From positions 469,526 through 533,525 of the forward strand of contig NZ_BAAADB010000003.1 of assembly GCF_039522025.1 (NCBI RefSeq): 64,000 nucleotides of DNA, written 5' to 3'. The notes beneath the pieces are model-generated. The model had not been told where the DNA came from, did no database searches, and was given only the letters and a program-made list of their open reading frames with translations. Below are positions 21,780-34,917 of the stretch, one piece after another. The position numbers and the translations under genes were made by a program. The first letter of the stretch is position 1, and each line of letters begins with the position of its first letter. The DNA is from Deinococcus depolymerans. GTDB lineage: Bacteria > Deinococcota > Deinococci > Deinococcales > Deinococcaceae.

Positions 21780-22118
21780 GGCGTGCAGCAGATCACACGC
21801 CCGCGCCCCGCGCATCCGCAATTCAGCTCATCAATGGTGCGGACAGGTTCATCCCTTCAGATCAGACCAGCGATGAACACGCCGTGTTTACCCCTCCCCC
21901 TTGAGGGGGGAGGCTGGGAGGGGGTGAGCAGGCATGGCGTGACAGAAACCGTGTTTCATGCTTGTCCGCTCTGGCGCTTAAGGGCGTCGAAGCTAACATT
22001 GCGAGATTCCGGGAAAACGCCGGAATCCCTCCATTCCCGCTTCAACGCCCTTCCTCTGCTGCGCGCTCCGCGCGGTTTATCTACAAGATAAACGCAGTGT
22101 ACTTAAACAGTGTCCGTA
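21780..22118. other. Intergenic region with nested stem-loops
   Basis: No gene is seen. It holds three inverted repeats. CCTCCCCC-ttgag-GGGGGAGG lies at 21893-21913. A nested element spans 21980-22052: a 14-bp outer stem AAGGGCGTCGAAGC / GCTTCAACGCCCTT with one mismatch, and an inner perfect stem GATTCCGG / CCGGAATC at 22005-22027. GTTTATC-tacaa-GATAAAC lies at 22075-22093. The end facing the zinc-protein gene reads TGATACGGAC on the minus strand from its stop codon, the same start as the main repeat family. This may be a diverged copy of it. Confidence 0.6.
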
Positions 22119-22547
22119 TCAGTGATCGTCCGGGCCGATCGGCTCGATGGGGAAGATGCGCCCTGCCAGGGATTCCAGCCCGCGCGTGCCCGCGCGTTTC
22201 TGGCAGCCCTCGGTGGCGGTGCACAGCGTCATGTACCGCGTGCGGCGCGCGGCGACCTGCACGCGGTACAGCGCGGCCTCGCTGCGGCTGCGGGTGTAGT
22301 GGCACAGGTCGCAGTGCAGCACGCCACGCGTCTTCGGGTCCAGCGGCGTGAACTCGGCCAGCTGCTCGCCGTGCACCAGCGCCAGCCGGCCGTCCGCGAC
22401 CGGGTACAGGCCCAGCGTGGGTGCGGCGGGCCGGGCGGCGTCCTGCTCGCCGAACAGTTCGCGGTGCGTGTCCGGGAACAGTTCGCGCAGCAGGTCCCTG
22501 ACATCGTGTGCCCGCGCGCGGGCTTCCTTCCGGTGCGGGTCGTTCAT
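22119..22547 (-). CDS. FBP-type treble-clef zinc-finger protein
   Basis: A 142-residue protein resembling the C-terminal zinc domain of FusB/EF-G-binding proteins: [15 protein letters not shown], an RR-tract and [23 protein letters not shown]. Those motifs supply four cysteines for zinc. In FusB-type proteins this domain contacts elongation factor G. Here that role is inferred only. The start is the second of two adjacent ATGs: TACACT (22555-22560) lies 7 nt before it, so it is leaderless. Confidence 0.72.
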   Translation of the reverse strand: MNDPHRKEARARAHDVRDLLRELFPDTHRELFGEQDAARPAAPTLGLYPVADGRLALVHGEQLAEFTPLDPKTRGVLHCDLCHYTRSRSEAALYRVQVAARRTRYMTLCTATEGCQKRAGTRGLESLAGRIFPIEPIGPDDH

Positions 22548-22631
22548 CATGTCCAGTGTAGAAGCGGACGCCGCGCAGCAAAGTGGAAACGGGCACAGGG
22601 TCGCCCGCACCGGCGCAGTAGACTGGAGGCT

Positions 22632-22682
22632 GTGACCTGCCTCCTGCCCCGCACCACCCCGCCACGCAGGCAGCGCCCTTGA
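22632..22682 (+). CDS. Leaderless leader peptide coupled to recO (16 aa)
   Basis: TAGACT (22619-22624) is followed by exactly 7 nt and GTG, the leaderless start signal used elsewhere in the window. The frame encodes [16 protein letters not shown] and stops with a TGA that overlaps the recO TTG start (TTGA). The peptide is basic and Pro/Arg-rich. No ribosome-binding site precedes recO itself, so ribosomes that finish this ORF probably re-initiate there. Expression is not proven. Confidence 0.6.
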   Translation: MTCLLPRTTPPRRQRP

Positions 22683-23416
22683 GGTCCCGCACCGCCAACC
22701 GCAGCGGCATCGTCATCCGCCGCCGCGTGACGCCCGCCGGGGACATCCTGCTGTCGCTGCTGACCCCGCAGGGCAAACTGAAGGCCGTGGCGCGCGGCGG
22801 CGTGCGCGGCCCGCTCGCCAGCCGCCTGAACCTGTTCCACCACGTGCACGTGCAGGTGTACCAGGGCCCGCACAACGACCTCGCCAGCGTGCAGCAGGCT
22901 GTGCTGGAGGGCGCGCTGCCCACCCTGGCGCAGCCGGAACGCTACGCCTTCGCGCACCTGATGGCCGAATTCGCCGACGCGCTGTTCCAGGAAGGCGAGT
23001 TCAGCGAGCAGGCCTTCGAGCTGTTCGCGGGGGCGCTGCGCGGCGTGGCGCACCAGCCGGATCCGGAATGGGTGGCGCTGGTCATGAGTTACAAACTGCT
23101 GGCCCTGGCCGGATTCGTCCCGCAGACCACCCACTGCGCCCGCTGCCGCGCGCCCGACCCGGCGCACCCGGACCCGCTGGGCGGGCAACTGCTGTGCCGC
23201 GCGTGCGCCGCGCTGCCCGCATACCCGCCCGACGCGCTGGACTTCCTGCAGGGCGTGGCCCGCCGCACCGTGCGCGCCAGCATGGACGCCCCGCTGCCCG
23301 ACGCGCAGCGGCCCGCGCTGTGGCGGGCGCTGGAACGGTTCGTGACCGTGCAGATCGGGAACGTCCAGTCCTGGCGGCAGCTCGTGCCGCACGCGCAGGC
23401 GGCGCCCACGTCGTAA
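22679..23416 (+). CDS. recO: DNA repair protein RecO
   Basis: Recombination mediator that helps load RecA with RecF/RecR. The 245-residue product has the N-terminal OB fold ([17 protein letters not shown]...), the helical core, and a CARC...LLCRAC four-cysteine zinc finger near residues 150-181. The sequence matches the Deinococcus RecO type that starts [10 protein letters not shown], which supports the unusual TTG start. That TTG overlaps the TGA of a leaderless 16-codon ORF. Confidence 0.95.
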   Translation: MRSRTANRSGIVIRRRVTPAGDILLSLLTPQGKLKAVARGGVRGPLASRLNLFHHVHVQVYQGPHNDLASVQQAVLEGALPTLAQPERYAFAHLMAEFADALFQEGEFSEQAFELFAGALRGVAHQPDPEWVALVMSYKLLALAGFVPQTTHCARCRAPDPAHPDPLGGQLLCRACAALPAYPPDALDFLQGVARRTVRASMDAPLPDAQRPALWRALERFVTVQIGNVQSWRQLVPHAQAAPTS

Positions 23417-23436
23417 CGGCCGACACCCCCCAGTTT

Positions 23437-24165
23437 CTACAACCCCAGTGCGGCGATGGCGCCCAGCAGCGCGACCGGCGCCGTCTCGGCCCGCAGGATG
23501 CGCGGCCCCAGCGTCACGGCGTGTGCGCCGCCCGCCACCAGCCGCGCGACCTCCGCGTCGGTCAGGCCGCCTTCCGGGCCGGTGATCAGGGTCACGGGCG
23601 CCGACCAGTCGAGCACGTCGGTCAGGCGGGTGTTCGAGCCGGGCTGCGCGACGAACACCTGCCCGGTCAGCGGCACGCCTGCCAGCGCAACGGGGGCCAG
23701 CACGGGCGGAATCACGTTGCGGCGCGACTGCTTGGCCGCCTCCTGCGCCACGCGGTTCAGGCGGTCGAGTTTCTGCGCGCCGATCTCGCGGGCGTCCGCG
23801 CGGGCCGTGACGGTCAGCTGCACGGCGCTCACGCCGAGTTCCGTGGCGGCGCGCACCACGTCGCTCAGCTTGTCGCCCTTCAGCAGGGCCGCGGCCAGCG
23901 TGACCGGCTGCGGCGTTTCCAGGTGCGTCTCGATGGCCTCGCCCAGGTGCAGCGTGGCCCGCGCTTCCTCCAGTTCGGTCAGGGTGGCGAGCGCCTCGGC
24001 GCCCTGACCGTCGAACACGCGCAGGGCGTCCCCGGCGCGCAGGCGCAGGACATGCAGGTGCCGCGCCTCGCCCGGCCCCAGCGTCATGACCGCCGACAGG
24101 GCCGGCACCCGCACCCGGTGGCGCGGCAGATCGGGCCGGGGGCGGTCGGGCCGGTCGGCGGTCAT
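23437..24165 (-). CDS. rsmE: 16S rRNA (uracil-1498-N3)-methyltransferase
   Basis: SPOUT-class rRNA methyltransferase of 242 residues. The N-terminal PUA-like region ([30 protein letters not shown]) is followed by the trefoil-knot domain ([32 protein letters not shown] core and [33 protein letters not shown]). Its ATG overlaps the prmA stop (ATGA). A long frame continuing into prmA is a shadow. Confidence 0.94.
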   Translation of the reverse strand: MTADRPDRPRPDLPRHRVRVPALSAVMTLGPGEARHLHVLRLRAGDALRVFDGQGAEALATLTELEEARATLHLGEAIETHLETPQPVTLAAALLKGDKLSDVVRAATELGVSAVQLTVTARADAREIGAQKLDRLNRVAQEAAKQSRRNVIPPVLAPVALAGVPLTGQVFVAQPGSNTRLTDVLDWSAPVTLITGPEGGLTDAEVARLVAGGAHAVTLGPRILRAETAPVALLGAIAALGL

Positions 24166-24971
24166 GCGTTGCGGGCGGTCACGAGCGCCCAGTCGCCGTC
24201 GGTCCGCACCTGCACGTCCGTGAACCCCTCGCGCTCCAGGGCATCCTGCACCAGCGGCAGCTTGCTGACCAGGATGCCGGTCAGGATCAGCGGTCCGCAC
24301 GGGCGCAGGTGCCCCAGGTACGCGCCCACCAGCAGGTCGTGCAGCTCCGCGTACAGGTTCGCGACCAGCACGTCGAACACCCCGTCCGGAACCACGTCGC
24401 CCGGCAGGTCGTCGCCCAGCGTGCCCACCATGAACGCCGCGCGGCCCTCCGGCACGCCGTTCTGCCCGGCGTTCTCGGCAGCAATCGGGATGGTGACCGG
24501 GTCGATATCCACGCCCAGCGCGTAGCGGGCGCCCAGCAGCGCCGCCGCGATGGCCAGCACGCCGCTGCCGGTGCCCACGTCCAGCACCGTCTGCCCGTCC
24601 AGGTCCAGCGCCGAGAGCGCCTCGACGGCCATGCGGGTGGTCGCGTGGTGCCCGGTCCCGAAGGCCATGCCCGGCTCGATGATCAGCGGCACCTGGGTGG
24701 ACGGCACCTCGGCGCGCAGCCACGGCGGCACGATGGTCACGCGCCCGGCGGGCACGGGCCGCAGGTTCGCCTTGAATTCCGCCTGCCAGTCCTGATCGGC
24801 CTCGTCCCGCCACTCGCCGTCGCGGATGTCGGCAGGCAGGTCGGCCTGCTCGTCGAAGTACGCGCGGATCAGGCCCGCGCGTTCCTCCAGGCCGGTCGCG
24901 CCGGCCTCCCACAGCAGGTCGAGGTGCTCCTCGCGCGTTTCGAACGTTCCGGGAAGGTGGTAGACCAGCAT
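24162..24971 (-). CDS. prmA: Ribosomal protein L11 methyltransferase
   Basis: SAM-dependent methyltransferase of 269 residues acting on ribosomal protein L11. The motifs are [41 protein letters not shown] and [14 protein letters not shown]. The start is leaderless: TAGACT (24978-24983), 6 nt, ATG. The stop overlaps the rsmE start, giving a two-gene rRNA/ribosome-modification operon. Confidence 0.95.
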   Translation of the reverse strand: MLVYHLPGTFETREEHLDLLWEAGATGLEERAGLIRAYFDEQADLPADIRDGEWRDEADQDWQAEFKANLRPVPAGRVTIVPPWLRAEVPSTQVPLIIEPGMAFGTGHHATTRMAVEALSALDLDGQTVLDVGTGSGVLAIAAALLGARYALGVDIDPVTIPIAAENAGQNGVPEGRAAFMVGTLGDDLPGDVVPDGVFDVLVANLYAELHDLLVGAYLGHLRPCGPLILTGILVSKLPLVQDALEREGFTDVQVRTDGDWALVTARNA

Positions 24972-25223
24972 CCCCTCAGTCTAGGGTATTTCCCGGATTG
25001 TCGGCGCTGGAGCGGCCCTGGGCCACGCCGGCACGCACCGGACGGGCGGTGTCCCGGCCCCGACGCGGGCAGGCGGGTCCGGTAACGCTTCTGTAGCGCG
25101 GCAGAAGCGGCACTCGACTCCGGGCGGCCCGGCCCCCTTCATCCACTCAGGTCCGGGCCTTAGACTGCCAGTCAGACCCCCCCCGGCTTCCCGGGGAACA
25201 CGGGCCGCCCGGAGGAGACGCAG

Positions 25224-27443
25224 ATGGCACGCAGGACCGACACCCACACCACCGGACCGGACCGGATGCCGGACGGAGGTGACTGCCGGAGCGTGCCGGA
25301 CCACCTGATCCTGACCCTGGTTCCCGGCGCGGTCATGCGTGCCGGATGGCCGGCCGGCGCGGCCCGCGCCGCCCTCCCGTGGCTCGCCACGCTCGGTCCC
25401 CGCGACCTCCACCGCGCCGCCTGGGGCGAGCGGGTCACGCTACGCCGGCCCAGGCACAGTGCCGTGCGCCTGCCCGGCGCGCACCGGCAGGCCGGGACGG
25501 CCGTGCTGGAGGCCGTGCGGCCCGGCGCGGCGCAGGTGCGGCTGGACTGGTCCGCGCGGCCCGCTGCCCCCACGCACGCCGGGGTCACCGTGCACGGCGC
25601 GCCGCCCACCGACCTGCCGGCCGAACTGCTGCCCTGCCTGACCCTGCCGCCCGCACAGGCACTGGACGCGGCCGCGCCCTTCCTGCGGAGGGCCGGCGTG
25701 ACCCGCGCCCAGCTCAGCGACGGGTTCGACCTGTTCAGCCGTGACCTGACCGGCGGCCCCGACCCCGCCGGGCTGCGGCACGCCCTGACGGTCGGCCCGC
25801 CGGACGCCACGCTGGGCCGCCTGTGGCTGAGCGGCCCCCCGGGTCCGGACGCGCACGCGGCGGCGCAGGCGCTGTTCGTGTCGGCCAGCGCCGCTGCGCG
25901 GCAGGTGCGGGCGGCGCGTGAGGCCCGCACCGCCCGCCTCAGCCTGGACCTGCAGTGGGCCGCGCAGGCCCTGCGGGACGGTCATGTGTTGCCCGAGGAG
26001 ACCCTGCAGGCCGCGCAGCGACTGACCGGCGCGCTCGGCGCAGCCCTGCTGACCCCCCAGGGCGCCCTGCTGCAGGCCGGTGCGCTGGACGACGGCAGCC
26101 TGTGCCGCGCCGTCCGCGCGCTGCGCCTGACGCGCAGCCCGGCCGGGCCGACCTGTCCGGCCGCGCCGCTGCTGCTGGACCTGGGGGGGGCCGGCGGCTG
26201 GACGCTGCTGGTGCCGCTGAACAGCCCGGGCGTCTCGGACGCCGCCTGGGCCTTCCAGTTGCCGGCCGGTCCGCACGGCTGGCTGGGCGACCCGACCAAC
26301 CAGATCTGGGAGACCCTGCGCCGCGCCGCGCGCGATCCGGTGCATGCGTCCGGCCCGCGCGGCCTGGAACGGCGGCAGGAGGGAACCGTGACGCTCTCGC
26401 CGACGCTGCTCAGCGTGCTCGACAGCGTGGGTGACAGTCAGATTCCCAGCCAGATCGCCGGGCGGGGTTTGGCGCACCTGACCGGCGCGGGCGGCGCGGT
26501 GGGCGGCGCGTACCTGACGGTGCCCGGCCCGCCGGACCGCCCGGCCGGCGCGGGAGACACCGGGCGGGACCTCGCGGCGTCGGCCGGTGACGTGGCGGCG
26601 CTGGGGGAACCGCAGGTGCAGGCCGCGCTGCGCCGGAGTGCCGGGCAGAGCGGCACGCGGCAGCTCAGCCGGCCCGGTGCTGCGGCCGTCTTCCTGAGTG
26701 TCAGTCCGGTGCAGGTGGGCGGTCAGATGACCGGCGTGCTGGCCCTGCTGCACGCCTCGCCGCCACCGGCCGCCACGCTGCCGCTGCTGAGCGTCCTGGC
26801 GACCCAGGTGGGCAAGGCCTGCGAGCGGCAGCGGGTCCTGCGGGACCTCGCGCAGGTGCGCGAGCAGACCTTCCGCGTGCTGGGGCGCGTGCTGGAGTAC
26901 CGCAGCTTCGAGACCAAGGGCCACACGGACCGCGTGACTGCCCTGGCGCTGCGGCTGGGGCAGGAACTGGACCTGCCCAGCACGCAGCTGGCGCACCTGC
27001 GCTGGGGCGCGTACCTGCATGACCTGGGCAAGATCGCCATCTCGGACGACGTGCTGCACAAGGAAGGTGCCCTGACGGACCCGGAACGGCGCTGGATGCG
27101 GCGGCACGTCACCATCGGCGAGACGCTGCTGCGCGAACAGGGTCTGGTGCCGCCCGAGGTGCTGCAGATCGTCCGTCACCACCACGAACGCTGGGATGGT
27201 GGGGGCTACCCGGACGGGCTGAGCGGCCGCGACATTCCGCTGCTGGCGCGGCTGTTCGCGGTGGTGGACGTGTTCGACGCGCTGAGCAGCGAGCGGCCCT
27301 ACAAGGCCCCCTGGTCGCGGCAGGACACGCTGCGGGAACTGCGGCACATGGCCGGCACGCACCTCGATCCGGCCCTGGTGGAGACCTTCCTGGGCATGCT
27401 GGGTGCGGGCCTGCCCGCGCCGCCCTTCGGGGCCCTGAACTGA
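25224..27443 (+). CDS. HD-GYP domain cyclic-di-GMP phosphodiesterase
   Basis: A 739-residue cytoplasmic protein. The C-terminal 190 residues form an HD-GYP domain with His599-Asp600 ([10 protein letters not shown]), [28 protein letters not shown] and [13 protein letters not shown], so hydrolysis of c-di-GMP is expected. Residues about 200-545 resemble degenerate GAF-type sensor domains, and a long Ala/Arg-rich stretch around 215-240 could be a signalling helix. Shine-Dalgarno GGAGGAG precedes the ATG. No transmembrane segment is seen, so the input signal is cytosolic. Confidence 0.88.
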   Translation: MARRTDTHTTGPDRMPDGGDCRSVPDHLILTLVPGAVMRAGWPAGAARAALPWLATLGPRDLHRAAWGERVTLRRPRHSAVRLPGAHRQAGTAVLEAVRPGAAQVRLDWSARPAAPTHAGVTVHGAPPTDLPAELLPCLTLPPAQALDAAAPFLRRAGVTRAQLSDGFDLFSRDLTGGPDPAGLRHALTVGPPDATLGRLWLSGPPGPDAHAAAQALFVSASAAARQVRAAREARTARLSLDLQWAAQALRDGHVLPEETLQAAQRLTGALGAALLTPQGALLQAGALDDGSLCRAVRALRLTRSPAGPTCPAAPLLLDLGGAGGWTLLVPLNSPGVSDAAWAFQLPAGPHGWLGDPTNQIWETLRRAARDPVHASGPRGLERRQEGTVTLSPTLLSVLDSVGDSQIPSQIAGRGLAHLTGAGGAVGGAYLTVPGPPDRPAGAGDTGRDLAASAGDVAALGEPQVQAALRRSAGQSGTRQLSRPGAAAVFLSVSPVQVGGQMTGVLALLHASPPPAATLPLLSVLATQVGKACERQRVLRDLAQVREQTFRVLGRVLEYRSFETKGHTDRVTALALRLGQELDLPSTQLAHLRWGAYLHDLGKIAISDDVLHKEGALTDPERRWMRRHVTIGETLLREQGLVPPEVLQIVRHHHERWDGGGYPDGLSGRDIPLLARLFAVVDVFDALSSERPYKAPWSRQDTLRELRHMAGTHLDPALVETFLGMLGAGLPAPPFGALN

Positions 27444-27452
27444 ACTGCCGGG

Positions 27453-27497
27453 CCGCGGACCGGGCGCCCTGGACCGGGTGCCCTGGACCGGGCGGCC
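27453..27497 (+). repeat. 14-bp tandem repeat
   Basis: Roughly three units of GGACCGGGYGCCCT lie in the spacer between the HD-GYP gene and proC. Boundaries are approximate, and no function is suggested. Confidence 0.5.
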
Positions 27498-27568
27498 CCG
27501 GCGGCGGTCTGCACATCTGCGGGCCGGTGCGGGCGGCGTGGGGGCGCGCCGCACCTATACTGGCCCGC

Positions 27569-28360
27569 ATGAAGCTCGCGATCGTCGGTGTGGGGAAGCT
27601 GGGCCTGGCCCTGCTGGAAGGTGTGGTGGCCCGGGGCGTGATCCCGGCCTCCGAGATCGGGCTGCTGGACCTGAACACGGCCCGGACCGAGGAGATCGCC
27701 GCGCGGACCGGGGCGCGCGCCATCACGCCCGCGCAGCTGCCGGGCACCGAGCGGGTGCTGGTCAGCCTGCAGCCCCGCGTGTTCCCGGAGGCGGCCGGCT
27801 GGCTGGCGCAGGAGAACACCGGGTACATCAGCACCATGGCCGGCGTGAGCGTGGCGGCGCTGGCCCGCCGGCTGGGCACGAAACGGGTGGTGCGGGTCAT
27901 GCCGAACCTCGCGGCGACCATCGGGCGCAGTCAGACGGCCATCACGGGACCGCGTGAGGCGACCGACGCGGGTGACCTGGCGTTCGCGCGCCACCTGTTC
28001 GCGGCCGTGGGGGACGCCTACGAGCTGCCTGAGCACCTGTTCAACGCCTTTACCGGCATGAGTGCCAGCGGCCCGGCGTACGTGGCGGTGGTGGCCGAGG
28101 CGCTCGCGGACGGGGGCGTGCGCATGGGGCTGCCGCGCCCGCTGGCCAACGAGCTGGCGGCCAAGCTGCTGGTCTCGACCGGCGAGCTGCTGCAGCTGCG
28201 CGCGCACCCGGGCATGCTCAAGGACGAGGTGGCCAGTCCCGGCGGCACGACCATCGCGGGACTGGCGGCGCTGGAGTCGGCCGGCGTGCGGGGCGGTCTG
28301 ATCGAGGCGGTCGTGCAGGCGACCCGGCGGGGTACCGACCTGGGCCGCGATCAGGAGTAA
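27569..28360 (+). CDS. proC: Pyrroline-5-carboxylate reductase
   Basis: Last step of proline synthesis, an NAD(P)H-dependent reduction. The 263-residue product has the Rossmann start [35 protein letters not shown], the [28 protein letters not shown] motif and [18 protein letters not shown]. The start is an ideal leaderless site: TATACT (27556-27561), 7 nt, ATG. A repeat copy follows 3 nt after the stop. Confidence 0.95.
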   Translation: MKLAIVGVGKLGLALLEGVVARGVIPASEIGLLDLNTARTEEIAARTGARAITPAQLPGTERVLVSLQPRVFPEAAGWLAQENTGYISTMAGVSVAALARRLGTKRVVRVMPNLAATIGRSQTAITGPREATDAGDLAFARHLFAAVGDAYELPEHLFNAFTGMSASGPAYVAVVAEALADGGVRMGLPRPLANELAAKLLVSTGELLQLRAHPGMLKDEVASPGGTTIAGLAALESAGVRGGLIEAVVQATRRGTDLGRDQE

Positions 28361-28363
28361 GGG

Positions 28364-28520
28364 TGATACGGACTCCGGTTGAAAGGCGCGCAGATACTTT
28401 CGACCCGAGCGGACCCGTGGAGTTGCGACGCAGAGCGAGCGCGAGAGAGGTGGGTTCCGGGCGTGGCGTTGACAGATCGGTGGTGTTCCGGTCTGTCAAC
28501 GAAACAATCGGAATCCGTGT
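28364..28520 (+). repeat. Structured intergenic repeat, copy C
   Basis: Starts TGATACGGACTCCGGTTG 3 nt after the proC stop and ends AATCGGAATCCGTGT. The internal hairpin is GTTGACAGATCGG, loop TGGTGTT, CCGGTCTGTCAAC (13 bp with one G-T pair). Sense orientation relative to proC. Confidence 0.87.
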
Positions 28521-28562
28521 GGGCGGCCGGCGCGGCGCCCGTGAGGGCGCGGTCCTGGCATC

Positions 28563-28584
28563 TGAAAGCGCTTTCAGGTACAGT
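28563..28584 (+). promoter_or_regulatory. LacI-type operator and -10 box of the regulator gene
   Basis: TGAAAGCGCTTTCA (28563-28576) is a perfect 14-bp palindrome of the LacI/CcpA operator class. TACAGT (28579-28584) follows 2 nt later and lies 6 nt before a leaderless ATG. The operator occupies the promoter spacer, so binding should block transcription of the regulator itself. Confidence 0.8.
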
Positions 28585-28590
28585 GCGGAC

Positions 28591-28679
28591 ATGTTCCCAG
28601 CGTTCAAGTCGCGTCAAACGGCTTCCGTGTGTCCTGCCAGCCGCCCGGACCGGCGGCGCACCAGCGTGGAGAGCGGCGC

Positions 28680-28683
<4 letters not shown>
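28591..28683 (+). CDS. Leaderless leader peptide coupled to the lacI-type gene (30 aa)
   Basis: The ATG sits 6 nt after TACAGT. The frame (MFPAFKSRQTASVCP, then an Arg-rich stretch, ending SVESGA) stops with a TGA overlapping the regulator's ATG (ATGA). The regulator also has a GGAGAG upstream of its ATG, so coupling and independent initiation are both possible. Peptide function is unknown. Confidence 0.55.
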
Positions 28684-29693
<1,010 letters not shown>

Positions 29694-29756
29694 CCCCGGC
29701 CGCCCCCCTGACGTCCGGTTGGATGGGCGGCCTGCACCGTTCCGTCCGGGCCCGGC

Positions 29757-29922
29757 GCTACGGACTCCGGTGGAAGGGGTGGCAAATACCGTTCAATCCG
29801 ATCGGACCTGTCGAGCTGGCCTGAAGTGCTGGCCTGAAGTGGAACAGCAAAGCGGGTGCCGGACGTGGAGTTGACAGATCGGTGGTGTTCCGATCTGTGA
29901 ACGAAACAAACGGCAGGCCGTA
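29757..29922 (+). repeat. Structured intergenic repeat, copy D
   Basis: Left end CTACGGACTCCGG and right end AACGGCAGGCCGTAT are diverged. The internal hairpin is GTTGACAGATCGG, loop TGGTGTT, CCGATCTGTGAAC. A 13-bp direct duplication (CTGGCCTGAAGTG twice) lies inside. It is the only copy not abutting a stop codon (about 63 nt after the lacI-type gene). Confidence 0.8.
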
Positions 29923-30032
29923 TGAAAGGGCATTCTTTCACGATCGCCCCCGGCTATCAGGAATGCCGGCTTTCTGAATCGTTATATACGGACTTTGTGA
30001 TCGTCCGCCGCCCGAGAGGGGGAAAGTCCATC

Positions 30033-30062
30033 TTGACAGCGCTTTCAAAAGGCGAGTACAGT
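30033..30062 (+). promoter_or_regulatory. Promoter and LacI-type operator of the beta-glucoside ABC operon
   Basis: TTGACA (30033-30038), an 18-nt spacer and TACAGT (30057-30062). The operator TGACAGCGCTTTCA (30034-30047) overlaps the -35 box and differs from the regulator's own operator by one base. The start would be near 30069, giving a long leader in contrast to the leaderless genes. Confidence 0.8.
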
Positions 30063-30206
30063 GACATCCAAGCAGACCTGAAACACCCAGACCCCTCCGT
30101 TCACCCGTGAACGGAACCCCGCAAGCGCCCGCCGTCCACCCGATGCGTGCCCGCTGTCCTGTCTGCCGAGGCCCCGACCCGCCCCCCACCCCACGGAGGA
30201 ACCACC

Positions 30207-31469
<1,263 letters not shown>

Positions 31470-31544
31470 GCGGCGCCACCGGGGGGCAGGTTCCGCGGCC
31501 CGCACCGGCCGCCGGAACCTGCCCCCCACCCCATGGAGTGAAGG

Positions 31545-32516
31545 ATGCAAGCGACCCTCAAACCCCCCAAGGCGCGCCGCAGACCCAGCTGGAGCGACTT
31601 CCAGCGGCGGTACGCGCCCTACCTGTTCATCAGCCCCTTTTTCATCCTGTTCTTCGCGTTCGGCCTGTTTCCCATCGTGTTCAACGCCTTCCTGAGCTTC
31701 CACCAGTGGCAGCCGGGCACCGGCCTGGGCGAGATGAAATTCGTCGGGCTGCGGAACTACACCGACAACCTGACCGACCCGACCTTCTGGCTGTCCCTGA
31801 AGAACACGGCCGTCCTGGCCGTCCTGTCGGGTCTGCCGCAGCACCTGATCGCCATCCCGCTGGCCTTCGCCATCCAGGGCGGCCTGCGGCGCATGCAGAA
31901 CCTCGTGACCGCCGTGTACTTCCTGCCGTACATCACGTCCATCGTGGCGATCTCCGTGATCTTCTTCACGCTGTTCTCCTGGCAGTACGGCGTGATCAAC
32001 GTCGTCCTGAACGCCCTGCACGGCCTGCCCCTGATCGGCGCGCTGTTCCCCGCCGAGAAGATCAACTGGCTGGGCGAGAAGGAGTACGTGCAGAGCGCCG
32101 TCGCCATGGTCGTCGTGTGGCGCTACACCGGCTGGAACATGCTGCTGTACCTCAGCGGCCTGCAGGCCATTCCCCGCGAACTGTACGAGGCGGCCAGCGT
32201 GGACGGCGCCACGCGCGGCCAGCAGTTCCGCTTCATCACGCTGCCGCTGCTGCGCCCGATCATGTTCATCGCCGTGACCCTCAGCCTGATCGGCGGCCTG
32301 CAGCTGTTCGAGGAGCCGTTCATCCTGACCAACGGCAGCGGCGGCGCCGGACAGGCCGGACTGACCACCGTGATGTACATGTACCGCACCTACGCCGCGT
32401 ACTCCGACGCCGGCGTGGCCGCCGCCATGTCCTGGCTGCTGTTCCTCGTGATCGGCGCCCTGACCCTCGTGAACAACCGCGCCTTCGGCCGCAGCGGCCT
32501 CGCCGGAAGGGACTGA
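31545..32516 (+). CDS. Sugar ABC transporter permease, MalF type
   Basis: Inner-membrane permease of 323 residues with about six helices and the EAA loop EAASVDGATRGQQFRFITLP near residue 220. The insert between helices 3 and 4 (INVVLNALHGLPLIGALFPAEKINWLGEKEY) is typical of this group. The downstream permease starts 2 nt after its stop. No ATPase gene is linked. Confidence 0.92.
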   Translation: MQATLKPPKARRRPSWSDFQRRYAPYLFISPFFILFFAFGLFPIVFNAFLSFHQWQPGTGLGEMKFVGLRNYTDNLTDPTFWLSLKNTAVLAVLSGLPQHLIAIPLAFAIQGGLRRMQNLVTAVYFLPYITSIVAISVIFFTLFSWQYGVINVVLNALHGLPLIGALFPAEKINWLGEKEYVQSAVAMVVVWRYTGWNMLLYLSGLQAIPRELYEAASVDGATRGQQFRFITLPLLRPIMFIAVTLSLIGGLQLFEEPFILTNGSGGAGQAGLTTVMYMYRTYAAYSDAGVAAAMSWLLFLVIGALTLVNNRAFGRSGLAGRD

Positions 32517-32518
32517 CC

Positions 32519-33367
<849 letters not shown>

Positions 33368-33474
33368 GCCGCGGGCCGACCCGCCCGCTCCCCGCGTCCT
33401 TCCGCGCCACTCTCCACCCACCTCGCACGGCCGGATGCCTGAATCCATTCGACCGGAACCACAGGAGTTCCCGC

Positions 33475-34830
33475 ATGACCCGTACCCTCCCCCAGACCCC
33501 GCCCGCCTCCCGCCCCCTCCCGGCCGACCTGACGCGCCGCGACTTCCCGGCCGGATTCGTGTTCGGCGTGGCCACCAGCTCGTACCAGATCGAGGGCGCC
33601 GCCGCCGAGGACGGCCGCACGCCCAGCATCTGGGACGTGTTCTGCGCCGAGCCGGGCCGCATCAGCGACGGCAGCAGCGGCGCGGTCGCCTGCGACCACT
33701 ACCACCGCTGGGAACAGGACCTCGACCTGATCGCCGCGCTGGGCGTCGACGCCTACCGCTTCAGCGTCGCGTGGCCCCGCGTCGTCCCCGCCGGCCGCGG
33801 CCCCGTCAACCCCGCCGGGCTGGACTTCTACGAACGCCTGACCGACGGCCTGCTCGCCCGCGGCGTGCAGCCCCACGTCACCCTGTACCACTGGGACCTG
33901 CCCGCCACCCTGCAGGACGCGGGCGGCTGGACCAACCGCGACACCGCCCACGCCTTCGCCGAGTACGCCGCCGCCGTCGCCGCGCGCCTCGGCAACCGGG
34001 TCGTCAGCTACGCCACCCTGAACGAACCCTGGTGCTCCTCGATTCTCAGCTACGAACTCGGCGAGCACGCCCCCGGCACCCGTGACCGCGCCGCCGCCCT
34101 GAGCGCCGCGCACCACCTGATGCTCGGCCACGCCCTGGCCCTGCCCGAGATCCGCCGTCACGCCCCGCAGTCGCAGGCCGGGATCGTCCTGAACCTCGGC
34201 CCTCAGGAGAGTGCCAGCGACCGCCCGGAGGACATCCGCGCCGCCCGGCACGCCGACGGACGCTTCAACCGCTGGTTCCTGGACCCCCTGCTGCGCGGCG
34301 AGTACCCGGCCGACACCTGGGCGGACGTGGCTGTCGACGCGCCGCCCGTCCAGGACGGCGACCTGACCCTGATCGCCGCGCCCATGGACTTCCTGGGCGT
34401 CAACTACTACTCGCGCGGCGTGATCGGCGCACAGGGCGGCGTGCTGCCCGAGGGCGCCCGCGTCACCGACATGGGCTGGGAGATCCACCCGCAGGGTCTG
34501 ACCGACCTGCTGCTGCGCCTGAACGCCGACTACCCGAACCTGCCGCCCGTCTACATCACCGAGAACGGCGCGGCCTTCGCCGACGAACGCAGCGGCGACC
34601 GCGTCCACGACCCGCGCCGCACCGAGTTTCTCAGCACCCACCTCGACGCCCTGCTGCGCGCCACGCAGGCCGGCGTGGACGTGCGCGGGTACTTCGCGTG
34701 GTCCCTGATGGACAACTTCGAATGGGCGCACGGTTACCAGAAACGGTTCGGGCTGGTGTACGTCGATTACGCCACCCAGGAGCGCCTCCTGAAGGACAGC
34801 GCCCTGTGGTACCAGGCATTCCTGAAATAG
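33475..34830 (+). CDS. Beta-glucosidase/beta-glycosidase, GH1 family
   Basis: Cytoplasmic GH1 enzyme of 451 residues that cleaves imported beta-glucosides. The N-terminal signature is FVFGVATSSYQIEGAA, the acid/base Glu184 is in TLNEPW and the nucleophile Glu363 in YITENGAAF. The aglycone region has WSLMDNFEWAHGYQKRFGLVYVDY. Shine-Dalgarno AGGAG is 7 nt before the ATG. Thermus-type GH1 enzymes look alike and usually accept glucosides, galactosides and fucosides, so lactose overlap with the GH42 locus is possible. Confidence 0.94.
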   Translation: MTRTLPQTPPASRPLPADLTRRDFPAGFVFGVATSSYQIEGAAAEDGRTPSIWDVFCAEPGRISDGSSGAVACDHYHRWEQDLDLIAALGVDAYRFSVAWPRVVPAGRGPVNPAGLDFYERLTDGLLARGVQPHVTLYHWDLPATLQDAGGWTNRDTAHAFAEYAAAVAARLGNRVVSYATLNEPWCSSILSYELGEHAPGTRDRAAALSAAHHLMLGHALALPEIRRHAPQSQAGIVLNLGPQESASDRPEDIRAARHADGRFNRWFLDPLLRGEYPADTWADVAVDAPPVQDGDLTLIAAPMDFLGVNYYSRGVIGAQGGVLPEGARVTDMGWEIHPQGLTDLLLRLNADYPNLPPVYITENGAAFADERSGDRVHDPRRTEFLSTHLDALLRATQAGVDVRGYFAWSLMDNFEWAHGYQKRFGLVYVDYATQERLLKDSALWYQAFLK

Positions 34831-34917
34831 CGCCCGCTGCGCGCCGCAACAGGGGAGAGGCCCGGGCGCCCCTATCCGCGCAGTGTCCCGCCGGGAACTG
34901 CTCTAAGCTGCGGGGCG

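Larger units (their letters stand above)
29694..30206. other. Intergenic region before the beta-glucoside operon
   Basis: The 513-bp spacer contains repeat copy D (29757-29922), a moderately AT-rich stretch with no recognised feature (29923-30030), the operon promoter with operator (30033-30062) and a roughly 140-nt untranslated leader ending in GGAGGA before the binding-protein start. No convincing gene is seen. Confidence 0.6.
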
